A stretch of DNA of 64,000 bases from Paenibacillus sp. OV219 (GCF_900110075.1 NZ_FOCJ01000004.1:248001-312000), one strand, 5' to 3'. Shown: positions 1 through 9,299, counted from the stretch's first letter. Numbers and translations are program-made. Notes: a model not told the origin generated them from the sequence alone.

Positions 1-1805
1 TCAAGGAAGTAGATCCAGAGCTGGCTTCTCTTGCGAAAACAGCAATTACGAACGTTACAAACCATATTATTATTAACAACTACTATTTTGTAGGCATAGC
101 TCCTCAGCAAAAGAATGGCAATCCTGTTGTTCCATTGCTGCCAGAGTATAGAAAAGATCTGAACGGTACTCCTGGCGCTAAATACTCTGCTGGATATGCA
201 GCTTCCGGTAATGGATTGAATGTACCTTCAACACCTACCAGATGGTCCTACTATAACCCAGAGTACATGGATGGCAATGTCAATGCTTGGGGACTTTCTG
301 ATTATGAAGACGCATCGCTAGGCGCAATCCTTGACTTGACGATGCTGCAACAAGGTCAGAACTTTGTAGCTGATTCCAGTATTCCGTTGTACACTGGCGC
401 TGCTGATGGTTACAAAACGGCTAAAATCGGCATTATTGACTACTTGGATGAGTTTAATGTTCTGACTACCCCAAGTCTATACAAAGCAAGATTCCCGAAA
501 GTTAGAAATTCGAACACGATTGCTGATGTTGCTTCGCAATACCATAACAGATACTTTGGTATCTCCGAGCACAACGGTAACGGAATCGGAGAAGACGGCA
601 ATACATTTGAGGATTACTTGAACTACTCTGATGAGGAAATGGCGGCGCTTGGATTTGCAGGTCTTATCTCTTCTGCGAATGCAAACACAACGCCTGCATT
701 GAAGCAAGAATATCTGAAAGGTCTTAATCAATGGTGGTACAACGAGAAGAGAACGAATAACCCGTTCCTATCTTACTTCTATGCGATGAGCCTTGGTCAA
801 CTGAAAGCGCTTGGTGTTGATGTAGCCGGCAATCAAGTAGACCTTGCAGGCGCTGATTGGCAAATGCACCGTATGCCAAGTAATTTCCTTAACGTCTCTG
901 TTAGCAATGCGGGCAGAACCGATTTGACGAACGAACTGCCTTCTGATGACTATGATCAACTGCTGCCACGTGATGAAGTTAAAACGGCCAAGTACAATAC
1001 GAACTGGCTAAATCCAAATACTTCTCGCGGCGATTACAGTATGGAAGCACCAACTGGAATTTCACTTCCTTACTGGCTCTCGGTGGATCCGACTAACAAA
1101 GCGCTCATCAGCTCTTTGGGCAACTCGATTACATCTGTTTCGAGCAGAGTTACAGGCGATATTTCGATTCCTTCCAACCTGACTCAATCGCTTACTTTGA
1201 AAGTCGGGGAGCAGCTTGATCTATCTGTTACAGGACAAGAGAACTCTTATATCAAGAACATCTCTTGGAGTACAGATGCTTGGGATGATTCAACTTCTGC
1301 TTACCAAGTCGTTGACCTGCGTACTGGCCAGTCCACGACGAACTTTGACGGCAAGTTGTATGGATCCGTTGTTACAGCTAGAAAAGCTGGTACTGCTACT
1401 GTAACGGCATGGACCGCAGACGGCGGCGCAGCTGCTCCGCGTACGGTCACATATACGATTACTGTCGAAGATCCTAATGCAGAACTACCTGCAACAGACT
1501 TGACTAAAGTGACTCTTGCTAACTTCGCGCTTCCTACTTGGTTGACGAATGCATTCGCTAATCCAGCTAAGAATACCGACGGTAATGTATGGGCTAAAGT
1601 TGAATACTCTTCCAGCTCACCTACTGATGGTACAGTTGATGCTGATGGCAATGTAACGTATCTTACTACTACTCCGTTTGATGTAATTGCTACTGTAACT
1701 TACAGTGACATGACATTAAATGACGAGCCAATGTTTGAAACAGATAGTCATGTAATCACATTTGTGCTTCATGTACAGGGAGAACCTACTGTACCTACTC
1801 CGTAA
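1..1805 (+). CDS. Surface-type protein with C-terminal Ig-like region, 5' end missing
   Basis: The frame is open from base 3 to a TAA at 1803-1805, so the start lies before the window and about 600 residues are visible. I do not recognise the main part, which is rich in Asn, Tyr, Asp and Ser as in exported proteins. The last third carries a bacterial Ig-like (BIG2-type) pattern: a LKVGEQLDLSV stretch, a SWSTD stretch and an AGTATVTAW stretch, followed by a second beta-rich segment (VKVEYSSSSPTDG-like pattern) and a short TVPTP end. BIG2-type modules are usually extracellular. No anchor, LPXTG motif or SLH domain is visible at the C-terminus, so attachment, if any, would be N-terminal. A strong terminator follows. 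Function unknown; exported location is inference. Confidence 0.7.
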   Translation, partial: KEVDPELASLAKTAITNVTNHIIINNYYFVGIAPQQKNGNPVVPLLPEYRKDLNGTPGAKYSAGYAASGNGLNVPSTPTRWSYYNPEYMDGNVNAWGLSDYEDASLGAILDLTMLQQGQNFVADSSIPLYTGAADGYKTAKIGIIDYLDEFNVLTTPSLYKARFPKVRNSNTIADVASQYHNRYFGISEHNGNGIGEDGNTFEDYLNYSDEEMAALGFAGLISSANANTTPALKQEYLKGLNQWWYNEKRTNNPFLSYFYAMSLGQLKALGVDVAGNQVDLAGADWQMHRMPSNFLNVSVSNAGRTDLTNELPSDDYDQLLPRDEVKTAKYNTNWLNPNTSRGDYSMEAPTGISLPYWLSVDPTNKALISSLGNSITSVSSRVTGDISIPSNLTQSLTLKVGEQLDLSVTGQENSYIKNISWSTDAWDDSTSAYQVVDLRTGQSTTNFDGKLYGSVVTARKAGTATVTAWTADGGAAAPRTVTYTITVEDPNAELPATDLTKVTLANFALPTWLTNAFANPAKNTDGNVWAKVEYSSSSPTDGTVDADGNVTYLTTTPFDVIATVTYSDMTLNDEPMFETDSHVITFVLHVQGEPTVPTP

Positions 1806-1845
1806 GTAGCAATCTGGAGTAGACGATTGATCAAGTGAAAGAGCT

Positions 1846-1888
1846 AATACCCTTAGTCCGTGTCATCGGACTAAGGGTATTTTGTTTG
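1846..1888 (+). terminator. Rho-independent terminator of the first gene
   Basis: A perfect 15-bp stem (1846-1860 with 1867-1881) and a 6-nt loop are followed by TTGTTT. It lies 40 bp after the stop of the plus-strand gene. Confidence 0.9.
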
Positions 1889-1904
1889 ATGTCAGGGAAT
1901 ACGC

Positions 1905-1940
1905 AAGAAGGCGCTGACCGCAGCCGGCCAGCGCCTTCTT
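1905..1940 (-). terminator. Probable terminator of the amino-sugar operon
   Basis: A 12-bp perfect stem (1905-1916 with 1929-1940) lies 22 bp after the stop of the nucleotidyltransferase gene. The tail on the minus strand is not T-rich, so termination may be partial. With the facing plus-strand terminator it separates convergent genes. Confidence 0.6.
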
Positions 1941-1961
1941 CTACTTGCCCCTATCCCTCGT

Positions 1962-3377
1962 TTACCAGCCGTACTTCGACGGCCCCCACTCCTTGCGGAC
2001 AAGATCCTGTTTCACATACAGCAGAGTTCGATTGGGTACATCCTCCTCCAGGATGACGCCCGAACCAACGACACTGTACACGCCGACCTTGACGCCCGGC
2101 ATGAGAATCGCATTGACACCTGTGCGAACAAAGTCGCCCAAGTAGATGGCGTTGCTGTGCTCGCTTGGTGTCTCCTTGCGCCCTTTGATCCGATGCGACG
2201 TTCTGCCGTCATCAAACCGCAGCGTTCCGCATACAGTAGCTGCTCCAAGATCCGTGGACGTACCGATAACGCCGTAGAACTCCATGTAGTGGTACAAATA
2301 CACGGTGTCAAATATGACTCCCTCCAGCTCCGCGCAGTGATTGATCACGCAGTGATCACCGACAGTTGTGCCTTCGGATAGGAAACAGTAGTTTCCAATG
2401 TACGTATCATTGCCAATGATATGGTTGCCCTTCAGAATCGCGCCATTCTCAATGATCGTTCTGTCTCCGACAATGATGTTGCCTTCAATTATGACATTAC
2501 GGCCGATTCGGCTGCCAGCTCCAAGCTGCACAAAACCATCGATGGATGCGCTTGGATCAATGGACGCACCCTCGGCCAGGACATTATCCGTTAGCTTGGC
2601 GCACGAGCTGCGCGCAACAAGCTCATTGGCGAGCAAAATATGCCACGGCTTGTCCAAATCTATAAAGTCACCTGTCGTCTCAACCGCCCGAACCGCATAG
2701 CCGTCATTCATACAATCCAGCAGAGACATCTCAAGATGCGCTTCCAGAGGCGGCATCATCCCCACCTGCACGCTTGTAAACAAGCCGGAGTTGCTGCTTG
2801 CATAAGACCAGAATTCAGAACTGAAGGCAAATGCGCAGAACCGATGCAAGTAATCACCGCGCGGATGTCCTACAATATGCGAGACGTAGCCACTCTCAAG
2901 CTTGCAGCAAATCCAATCCGAAGAGGATTCTTCCTGCAGCGGATTAACAAGCGCAGCTGCAAGCTCACGCTCCGTCCTCCGATCAAACGAAGCAATCAGC
3001 TGCTCAATATCTGCTCGGTCAACAAGCGTATCACCGTACAACACCAGGAAATCCTCATCACTGCCTACTGCTGTACGAGCAGCAGCTAGCGAGAGCGCCG
3101 TTCCTTGCGCCTTCTCGTCAGCCAATACGGTAATCTCTACGCCGTTCTTTGCGCCCGAACGGAGCCCGTTCTCACGGAAATAATTACGAATCTGCCCATG
3201 CAGCTTCCCGCCGACAATAATCATTTTCGTAAAACCAAGCTCCTGCAGTGACTCCACCTGATGCGCAATAAGCGGCTTGGTACCAACAGGAATCATCGCC
3301 TTCGGCCGAATATCAGCAAATGGCCACATCTTGGTGCCGAGTCCGGCTGCCAGAATAACTGCTGTTTTCATGTTCAC
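1962..3377 (-). CDS. Sugar-phosphate nucleotidyltransferase with left-handed beta-helix
   Basis: GlmU/RmlA-like enzyme of 471 aa. Residues 1-240 form the nucleotidyltransferase domain, with the AAGLGTKMWPFADIRPKAMIP loop in place of the usual GxGTRxxPxxxxxPK signature; the Lys substitution for Arg is noteworthy. Residues about 265-460 contain isoleucine/valine-rich hexapeptide repeats of a left-handed beta-helix, as in GlmU or glucose-1-phosphate adenylyltransferases. It should activate a sugar-1-phosphate to an NDP-sugar; the sugar is not known. Last gene of a nine-gene minus-strand operon about an amino sugar, so GlcNAc-1-phosphate is a reasonable candidate. The GTG at 3377 is used as start; an ATG two codons on (3371) is an alternative, both behind GGGAG. 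Confidence 0.8.
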   Translation of the reverse strand: MNMKTAVILAAGLGTKMWPFADIRPKAMIPVGTKPLIAHQVESLQELGFTKMIIVGGKLHGQIRNYFRENGLRSGAKNGVEITVLADEKAQGTALSLAAARTAVGSDEDFLVLYGDTLVDRADIEQLIASFDRRTERELAAALVNPLQEESSSDWICCKLESGYVSHIVGHPRGDYLHRFCAFAFSSEFWSYASSNSGLFTSVQVGMMPPLEAHLEMSLLDCMNDGYAVRAVETTGDFIDLDKPWHILLANELVARSSCAKLTDNVLAEGASIDPSASIDGFVQLGAGSRIGRNVIIEGNIIVGDRTIIENGAILKGNHIIGNDTYIGNYCFLSEGTTVGDHCVINHCAELEGVIFDTVYLYHYMEFYGVIGTSTDLGAATVCGTLRFDDGRTSHRIKGRKETPSEHSNAIYLGDFVRTGVNAILMPGVKVGVYSVVGSGVILEEDVPNRTLLYVKQDLVRKEWGPSKYGW

Positions 3378-3407
3378 ACATGCTCCCTTCGCTCTTGAAA
3401 TGGTCGA

Positions 3408-4778
3408 TTATAGGTTGAAATCTACGATTACAACTGATTTATCATCAGACACTTTGTGTCTAGCATAATGCGTGCAAAGTGGATCCTGACTCTCGATGTG
3501 GCACAATTGGTCGGAATACGCTTCAATTCCCTGTACGTTCAGATCCTGAATCATAGTCTCCCATTTATTCGGATCGTCGTTATGCTCGATAAGATGGAAC
3601 ATCCCGTCCGATACTGCATAAATTTTGCTCACATTGGCTCTGGAGGTATGCCCGTACTCCATATAATGCTCAAGCTCCGGCTCTCCGTTCATGACCGAAT
3701 AGCCTTCTAGCGTATTTGCTCGATTTCGATTCGTGATACTTAAAGGGAACAGCTCTTCATACACTTGCTCCTTCGATAATCCCGATTCCTCAAGCTCCTT
3801 CTTCTTATTCAGAGTCAACTGGTCAAAGTAAGCCACTTGATTACGCGTCAGTACACGTAAGCTGTTATCGGTATAATGAATGAACAGCATGCAGTCCCCG
3901 CTTTGTACATATTCAATATGCTTCTCATGAACACGAACAACAGCAAATACAGCGCCCCACATCTTCCATTTGCAGGACAAATCAACATTTGCTTCCGTCA
4001 TATTCTCTCTTAACTTTCGGTTCGCAGTAAGAACCGCTTCTCTCAAATCCAAGCTGGCGTCCTGCGCGTTCAATGCCGAGGCAAGTAATTGGGCTGCAAT
4101 ATACCCTCCTGACCGGCCCTGATCATCTTTGTATCCCATCATCGAGGATACACCGTCAATCACTCCGTAAATCTGATTGGCGTGATTCACCACCAAAGCA
4201 TCTTCATTTGGTTTGGAGCCGCCCGCTCTAGTGTGACTTTGCACGTTGAAGTTATTTAATTGCCGATACACTTGATCCCATCTGCCTGCATGATTGTCAT
4301 GGATATAAGTAGGCTTAAAGCCCAGCCTTAAATAGATCTTGATCGCGGATAGGCGAAAATCATCCGTTTCCAATACCGCTCTATCGAACCCTTCGCTTCT
4401 CATCTGCTGCAAGACAGCAAGACTTACGGAATATCCTAGCCCCTTGCCGGAATGCTCGGGGTGTACGCCTACCATATGCACATACCCGCAATGCTCACCA
4501 AACTTCTCCTCATACCAAGCACAAGCCGTCGCAACCGGCTTATCGTTATAACAGATAAAGAGCACCCGCTCCGGCTTAAAGAAGGGATCGTTAGCAATCG
4601 CTTTATGAAAATCTTTCTGCCAGCCAAAGGCCAGCTGCACGATTTGCTCCCAGTGCTTCTCATCGCCCGGCTGATAATAGCGCAGCTCGTATCCAGGGGA
4701 TAGTTCCAGTTCTGGTAAATCCGCCAGATCCGCTCTCTCCATCACGAATTGCGGCAGCAATCTCTCTTGGTTCATCAT
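3408..4778 (-). CDS. GNAT acetyltransferase fused to PP2C-type phosphatase
   Basis: 456 aa with two domains. Residues about 25-170 are a GNAT acetyltransferase: VGVHPEHSGKGLGYSVS is the acetyl-CoA pyrophosphate loop and IYLRLGFKP the C-terminal strand. Residues about 178-450 resemble a PP2C (PPM) Ser/Thr phosphatase: a KPNEDALVV start, the metal-binding GVIDGVSS element, a YVQSGDCMLFI strand and IYAVSDGMFHL near the end. The Asp residues of the metal site appear kept. The start has AGGAGG-like spacing and the gene is 12 bp behind the dehydrogenase, so it belongs to the amino-sugar operon. Such a fusion could act on a sugar amine or on a protein partner; both are inference. The halves are individually clear; the combined role is unknown. 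Confidence 0.8.
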   Translation of the reverse strand: MMNQERLLPQFVMERADLADLPELELSPGYELRYYQPGDEKHWEQIVQLAFGWQKDFHKAIANDPFFKPERVLFICYNDKPVATACAWYEEKFGEHCGYVHMVGVHPEHSGKGLGYSVSLAVLQQMRSEGFDRAVLETDDFRLSAIKIYLRLGFKPTYIHDNHAGRWDQVYRQLNNFNVQSHTRAGGSKPNEDALVVNHANQIYGVIDGVSSMMGYKDDQGRSGGYIAAQLLASALNAQDASLDLREAVLTANRKLRENMTEANVDLSCKWKMWGAVFAVVRVHEKHIEYVQSGDCMLFIHYTDNSLRVLTRNQVAYFDQLTLNKKKELEESGLSKEQVYEELFPLSITNRNRANTLEGYSVMNGEPELEHYMEYGHTSRANVSKIYAVSDGMFHLIEHNDDPNKWETMIQDLNVQGIEAYSDQLCHIESQDPLCTHYARHKVSDDKSVVIVDFNL

Positions 4779-4789
4779 CGTCGCTCCTC

Positions 4790-6004
4790 CTATTGGCCAG
4801 TGCTTCGTTTATTGAATTTCGGGAAGGTCATTACCTTACCATTCTCAGCGACGGATTGCATCGATAATGGAAATACGGAGCTCCAGGTCACAGCATCATA
4901 AACATCCATAGACGGCTCCCGTTCGCCCAAGATAACCGAAACAAATTCTTCAAGTACAAAGAAGTCTCCGCCGCCATGTCTTACCTGGGAGGCATGCTCC
5001 GCCCACTTTTTCCAAAGTGGATGATCATACTCAGGCTGATAGCTGCTTAGCGGTCGCCATGTGGTTTGCAGTTCTCCGCTCTCAAGCCATTGATCGGTGC
5101 TGGAAGATGACCGGTCTCTTAACCAAATCAGGTCCTCTTCTTCTTGATAGCGCCCAGACTGATACGCCCCTTCAGTTCCCTGAAGAACATAATGCTTCGT
5201 ATTATGAGGTCTTGGTGACGACCAATCTACACGCAGATTAATAAGTACGTTTTGTTTGGTCCGTAGAACCGTAACCGCAGAATCGCCCTGCTGCCAGAAA
5301 CCATCCTGTGCCCCAGGGTGATCCTGTCCGAAATACTCGTCGCAAAAGTTTCTGAGCGCGCGGGATTTGGAAACGAATGTAGCCATGCTCTCCAGCTCAT
5401 CACCATTTAGCCCGATCCATTGCGCGACAGGTCCAAGCGAGTGAGTGGGGTAGTTCATTCCGTTATACTCTTTATGAAGCTTCCCGCGCCAGTTCAATTG
5501 GCCATTCGGGTTGTGAAGAATATGTCGCAGTTCATGGATGTAGGCGCCTTCCATATACGTGATTTCACCAAACATCCCCTTCTCCGCCATATGCTTTACT
5601 GCCAAATTGGAACGCGTGTAGCAATAGTTTTCAGCCATCATATAGACAAGCCCGGTTTTCTCCACCGTTTCCACCAGCTCATACGCGTCTTCAAGCGTAT
5701 GCGCCGCAATCACTTCGCTCAGTACATGCTTGCCCGCTTTCAAAGCAGCAATTGCTTGCCTCGCATGCAGGAGCATGGGACTTGCGATAAGGACCGCATC
5801 AATGGAAGGATTCTGCAGCATTTCGTTATAATTTTGATACGTCTGTATGTCAGGATATTGTTCTTTCCATGTTTTCAATATTTCTTCATTCAAATCACAA
5901 ATAGCAGCCAATTGGACTTTGTCTGCCAGCACAGCAAGCGATCGATTGAAACTCGTCCCTCGATTTCCACCCACAACAGCCAACTTTACCGCTCGAGCAC
6001 TCAT
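4790..6004 (-). CDS. Gfo/Idh/MocA-family oxidoreductase
   Basis: 404 aa. The N-terminal Rossmann fold starts at KLAVVGGNRGTSFNRS and the C-terminal alpha/beta domain follows from about residue 130. Family members oxidise or epimerise sugars and cyclitols with NAD(P). The usual EKP lysine motif after the Rossmann fold reads HVLSEVIAAHT here, so the catalytic Lys is replaced; activity may be altered. It lies between the permeases and the acetyltransferase-phosphatase gene in one direction. The ATG follows GGGAGG at good spacing. A hairpin between the permease gene and this one may lower downstream expression. Confidence 0.85.
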   Translation of the reverse strand: MSARAVKLAVVGGNRGTSFNRSLAVLADKVQLAAICDLNEEILKTWKEQYPDIQTYQNYNEMLQNPSIDAVLIASPMLLHARQAIAALKAGKHVLSEVIAAHTLEDAYELVETVEKTGLVYMMAENYCYTRSNLAVKHMAEKGMFGEITYMEGAYIHELRHILHNPNGQLNWRGKLHKEYNGMNYPTHSLGPVAQWIGLNGDELESMATFVSKSRALRNFCDEYFGQDHPGAQDGFWQQGDSAVTVLRTKQNVLINLRVDWSSPRPHNTKHYVLQGTEGAYQSGRYQEEEDLIWLRDRSSSSTDQWLESGELQTTWRPLSSYQPEYDHPLWKKWAEHASQVRHGGGDFFVLEEFVSVILGEREPSMDVYDAVTWSSVFPLSMQSVAENGKVMTFPKFNKRSTGQ

Positions 6005-6032
6005 TGATGCATAACCTCCCGCTATAATAACA

Positions 6033-6070
6033 AGGCTTCCTACCGCATGAAATCATGTTGTAGGAAGCTT
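6033..6070 (-). terminator. Intra-operon hairpin after the permease genes
   Basis: An 11-bp stem (6033-6043 with 6060-6070) encloses a small CATG-AAAT-CATG hairpin. The minus-strand tail is moderately T-rich. It sits in the 93-bp gap between the second permease and the dehydrogenase and may be a partial terminator or mRNA-stabilising structure. Confidence 0.6.
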
Positions 6071-6097
6071 TAGTTAACGTCCGTTTGAACGGACCTC

Positions 6098-6955
6098 TTA
6101 TTTCAAAGAGCCTTCCGTCAATCCGCTTACAATATGTTTGTGGAAGAATACATAGATCATGATCATTGGAATCGTGATGATCGTAAGAGCTGAGAACAAC
6201 AGCTTATAATCCGTCACATGCTTACTCGAGAATGCAAGTAATCCTACAGGGATCGTCTTAAGCGTGTCGCTTTGCACATAGAGCAAAGCAAGCAGCAGCT
6301 CGTTCCACGAATTCAGCGAGGAGAAAATCGCAACGGTTGCCAAGCTTGGAATGAGCAAAGGTAGGATGACACTCCAGAACATTCGCAGCTCTCCGCAGCC
6401 GTCAATTCTCGCTGCTTCCATCATTTCTTTTGGAAGGGAATCGAGATACGCTTTAAGCAGGAAGATCGCAAGCGGAAGTCCCATCCCGACATAAGGTAAA
6501 ATAAGTGCCCAATACGTATTCTTAATATGCATGTGTTCAAACAGGTAGTTTTGCGCAATAAAGAAAGACTGCAGAGGCATGAACAAACCAAACACAAACA
6601 TCAGCAGCATTGTTTTGCTTCCCTTAAAGCTTAACTTACTAAATGCAAATGATGCTAAGCTTGCGAAGAGCAAGATAAACGTAACCGTAAGCGAAGTTAC
6701 GATTAAGCTGTTCTTCACGTAGATGTTCATGCCGCCAATTTTCCAAGCTTCAGACCAGTTATGGAAATCGATATGGGTAGGCAGGGAGAATGGCTTATTA
6801 AATATATCTCTATTTACACGAAAGGAAGAAAATAACATCCAAATCATCGGATAAAAATAAATCAGCGAGAACAAGCTCATGAATACATAATAAACCAATC
6901 GAAAACCGATATGACTACCACTTTTGTGCGCTTCGTATGAACTAGCACTTGCCAT
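6098..6955 (-). CDS. Carbohydrate ABC transporter permease (MalG type)
   Basis: 285 aa integral membrane protein with six predicted helices, the first at about residues 22-42. The cytoplasmic EAA loop reads MEAARIDGCGELRMFWSVILP, where the ATPase docks. Family CUT1 partner of the next upstream permease. I start at the ATG (MASASS) 6 nt after AGAGGTG; a longer frame begins six codons earlier without a good site. No ATPase gene lies in this operon, so a shared MsmX-type ATPase elsewhere in the genome is likely, as is usual in Bacillales. Confidence 0.93.
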   Translation of the reverse strand: MASASSYEAHKSGSHIGFRLVYYVFMSLFSLIYFYPMIWMLFSSFRVNRDIFNKPFSLPTHIDFHNWSEAWKIGGMNIYVKNSLIVTSLTVTFILLFASLASFAFSKLSFKGSKTMLLMFVFGLFMPLQSFFIAQNYLFEHMHIKNTYWALILPYVGMGLPLAIFLLKAYLDSLPKEMMEAARIDGCGELRMFWSVILPLLIPSLATVAIFSSLNSWNELLLALLYVQSDTLKTIPVGLLAFSSKHVTDYKLLFSALTIITIPMIMIYVFFHKHIVSGLTEGSLK

Positions 6956-6987
6956 GTTGAGCACCTCTTTCATTCCATCGACTGCAT

Positions 6988-7860
6988 CTAATACTCCAGT
7001 GTTTCATTACGCTTTAACAAGTTCAATAATAACCCGATACCGACGACCACCAGAGTCATAATAACGGCCAGTGCGGAACCGTAGCCGATGTTTGCATTGG
7101 TAAATACAACTTTGACCAAATATGTGGTTACAATTTCAGTAGCATTATACGGACCGCCATTTGTCATGACATAGAACAGGTCAAACCCTTGGAAAGCTCC
7201 AAGTATACATAACGTAAGGGCGACTTCCACTAAGTTTTTAATCATCGGAACTTTAATTTTGAAGAAAATGTCTTTCTCTGTCGCACCATCTAAATAGGCC
7301 GATTCATAAATATCTTTGGGAATACGTTGAATACCTGCATAGAAGATCGTCATATAAAATCCAGCATAGGTCCAACCAGACACGATAGAGAGCGCGTACA
7401 ACGCTGTGTGCGGGTCGCCTAACCATACTCTTGACAAATTTTCCAAACCAACAAATTTCAATACGGCGTTCAATAAACCGAAATCCGAATTATATACAAA
7501 TCTCCACATGAAGGAGGTAACCAGCATCGGCAGCATAACAGGTGTAAAGAAAGCGACTCGGAATATTCCCGTACCTCGTAAATTCACCGTAATAAGCCCA
7601 GCCAGCAGAAGTCCTGCTACTACTTCTAAGAAGATAGTCAATATGATATAGATGAAGATATGCCAATAAGAGATAAGGTAAATATGATCGTGAAAAGCCC
7701 GAATATAATTATCAATACCATTGAATTTCATGGAACCGAAGCCGTTCCAATCATAAAAACTGAAGATGAGCGTCATCACAATTGGAAGGAGGATCGTAAA
7801 CGCGAATAAAAGTACTGCCGGTGCTGTAAAAAGATACGGTGCTATGCGAAATTTGTGCAC
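6988..7860 (-). CDS. Carbohydrate ABC transporter permease (MalF/UgpA type)
   Basis: About 290 aa with six transmembrane helices; the EAA loop is seen at YESAYLDGATEKDIFFKIKVP. It pairs with the MalG-type permease 14-32 bp downstream and the lipoprotein upstream. I prefer the GTG 10 nt after AGGAGG; a TTG three codons earlier sits too close to that site. It imports the same sugar as the rest of the operon. Confidence 0.93.
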   Translation of the reverse strand: MHKFRIAPYLFTAPAVLLFAFTILLPIVMTLIFSFYDWNGFGSMKFNGIDNYIRAFHDHIYLISYWHIFIYIILTIFLEVVAGLLLAGLITVNLRGTGIFRVAFFTPVMLPMLVTSFMWRFVYNSDFGLLNAVLKFVGLENLSRVWLGDPHTALYALSIVSGWTYAGFYMTIFYAGIQRIPKDIYESAYLDGATEKDIFFKIKVPMIKNLVEVALTLCILGAFQGFDLFYVMTNGGPYNATEIVTTYLVKVVFTNANIGYGSALAVIMTLVVVGIGLLLNLLKRNETLEY

Positions 7861-7889
7861 TACTTTCAAACCTCCTTATTTATTAATGA

Positions 7890-7924
7890 ATAAGTCGGCG
7901 GCTACGTCATAGACGCCGACTTAT
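7890..7924 (-). repeat. Stem-loop between binding protein and permease genes
   Basis: A perfect 11-bp inverted repeat (7890-7900 with 7914-7924) lies in the 75-bp gap after the solute-binding protein gene. No T-run follows on the minus strand. Such hairpins often raise the level of the binding protein relative to the permeases by protecting the upstream mRNA; that role is inferred here. Confidence 0.7.
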
Positions 7925-7935
7925 AGGGCGAAACA

Positions 7936-9276
7936 TTATTTTTTCAGCGGGGCGATTTTTTCATCCAGCTTCTTCAATGCTTCCTCTGGTGTGCTTACTC
8001 CGCCAAGAACCTCTGCTGTAGCCGAATTAAGTGCATCAGCAACCTCTAGGTTATAACCCGTATCCGGAGGTGAAACGACTGTTTTCGCATCATTCATCAT
8101 ACTTCTCAGCTTCAGATTCATCGGGTTCGTTTCTGGTTCCGATCCTGGTGCAATCATCGACGAGCCAGCCTTGCTCAGCATCGTAACAACCTCAGGTGAT
8201 TCGAGCAGCTTCAAATAATCAACCGCGGCTTGAATATGTTTGGAATTCTTGTTCACGACGTAGCCTTGCAGAACGCCGATCACGCTGTCTTGATCACCTT
8301 TCGCGTAAGCGATTGTTGGCACATTGAAGTAATCGAATTCCATATCTGGCGCGTGATCGATCGCTCCGGACACGAACCATCCACCTGAAGGATACATGGC
8401 AGCTTTCTCGTTATAGAACAACGCTGCGCCTTCGTCGTCGTTGATACCGTTGACGCTATCGTTAATGTATTGGTTGTCCCAAATTTGCTTCGCATAGCTC
8501 ATAGCCTTAGCAAATTCCGGCGTGTTGAATGGCGCCTTCAATTCCATTGCATCAGCATAAGCTTGTTCGCCAACGACTCTGGAGATCATATGCGCGTTCC
8601 AGTTGCCAGCTGTCCACAGATCCTTGTTACCCGTAGTTATCGGAGTGATGTTGGCCGCTTTAAGTTTCGCGCAAACGGCCATGAACTCGTCCCACGTTTT
8701 AGGAACCTGCAACGACAAGTCGCTAAACATTTTTTTGTTATACCAAATGACATTTGTTACTTGAGCGTCAGTTGGAACCATGTATTTCTTCCCGTCGTAA
8801 ACCATGCCAACGAAGTTACCTTCTGCAAACTTGCCTTTGAGTCCATCTTGCTCCAATGCCTCAGTCAAATCTGCTGCAAACCCATCATTTACTCTCGTCT
8901 TAAGCCTGTCGCCTGCCCATTCAAAGTAGATATCCGGTGCATTTTCACCATTCAACAGGCTTGGCAGCCCCATCGTTTGATACAGCTGTGGATCCTGAAG
9001 AACAAATTCTACGGTGACGTTCGGGTGCTGCTTCTCATACATGTCTTTCACTTGGTTCCATACTTTAAGAACTTCATCACCTGGAGAGCCGTCGGCTAGA
9101 CGGATCGTAAACTTTTCATTGCTATCCGTATTAGCTGTGTTTGCTGTGTTTGCTGTATTAGCTGCATTGCTGGTATTCTTTGTGTCAGCTGCATTCTCTG
9201 AGTTCGAATTTCCGGAACAGCCGGTAAGTGCTGTAAGTGTAGTAGCAACTGCAAGTCCAATGATTGCTTTTTTCAT
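7936..9276 (-). CDS. Sugar ABC transporter solute-binding lipoprotein
   Basis: 446 aa. The signal peptide MKKAIIGLAVATTLTALTGC ends in a lipobox (LTGC), so the mature protein is lipid-anchored. A linker follows with tandem Ala-Asn-Thr repeats (residues about 33-52), then a family 1 extracellular solute-binding domain. W/Y-rich pocket segments such as YMVPTDAQVTNVIWYNKKM are typical of oligosaccharide binders. It sits directly upstream of the two permeases and directly after GH84, so the ligand is probably a GlcNAc-containing sugar. Confidence 0.93.
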   Translation of the reverse strand: MKKAIIGLAVATTLTALTGCSGNSNSENAADTKNTSNAANTANTANTANTDSNEKFTIRLADGSPGDEVLKVWNQVKDMYEKQHPNVTVEFVLQDPQLYQTMGLPSLLNGENAPDIYFEWAGDRLKTRVNDGFAADLTEALEQDGLKGKFAEGNFVGMVYDGKKYMVPTDAQVTNVIWYNKKMFSDLSLQVPKTWDEFMAVCAKLKAANITPITTGNKDLWTAGNWNAHMISRVVGEQAYADAMELKAPFNTPEFAKAMSYAKQIWDNQYINDSVNGINDDEGAALFYNEKAAMYPSGGWFVSGAIDHAPDMEFDYFNVPTIAYAKGDQDSVIGVLQGYVVNKNSKHIQAAVDYLKLLESPEVVTMLSKAGSSMIAPGSEPETNPMNLKLRSMMNDAKTVVSPPDTGYNLEVADALNSATAEVLGGVSTPEEALKKLDEKIAPLKK

Positions 9277-9299
9277 GTGTAGATCATCCTCTCAATTTG

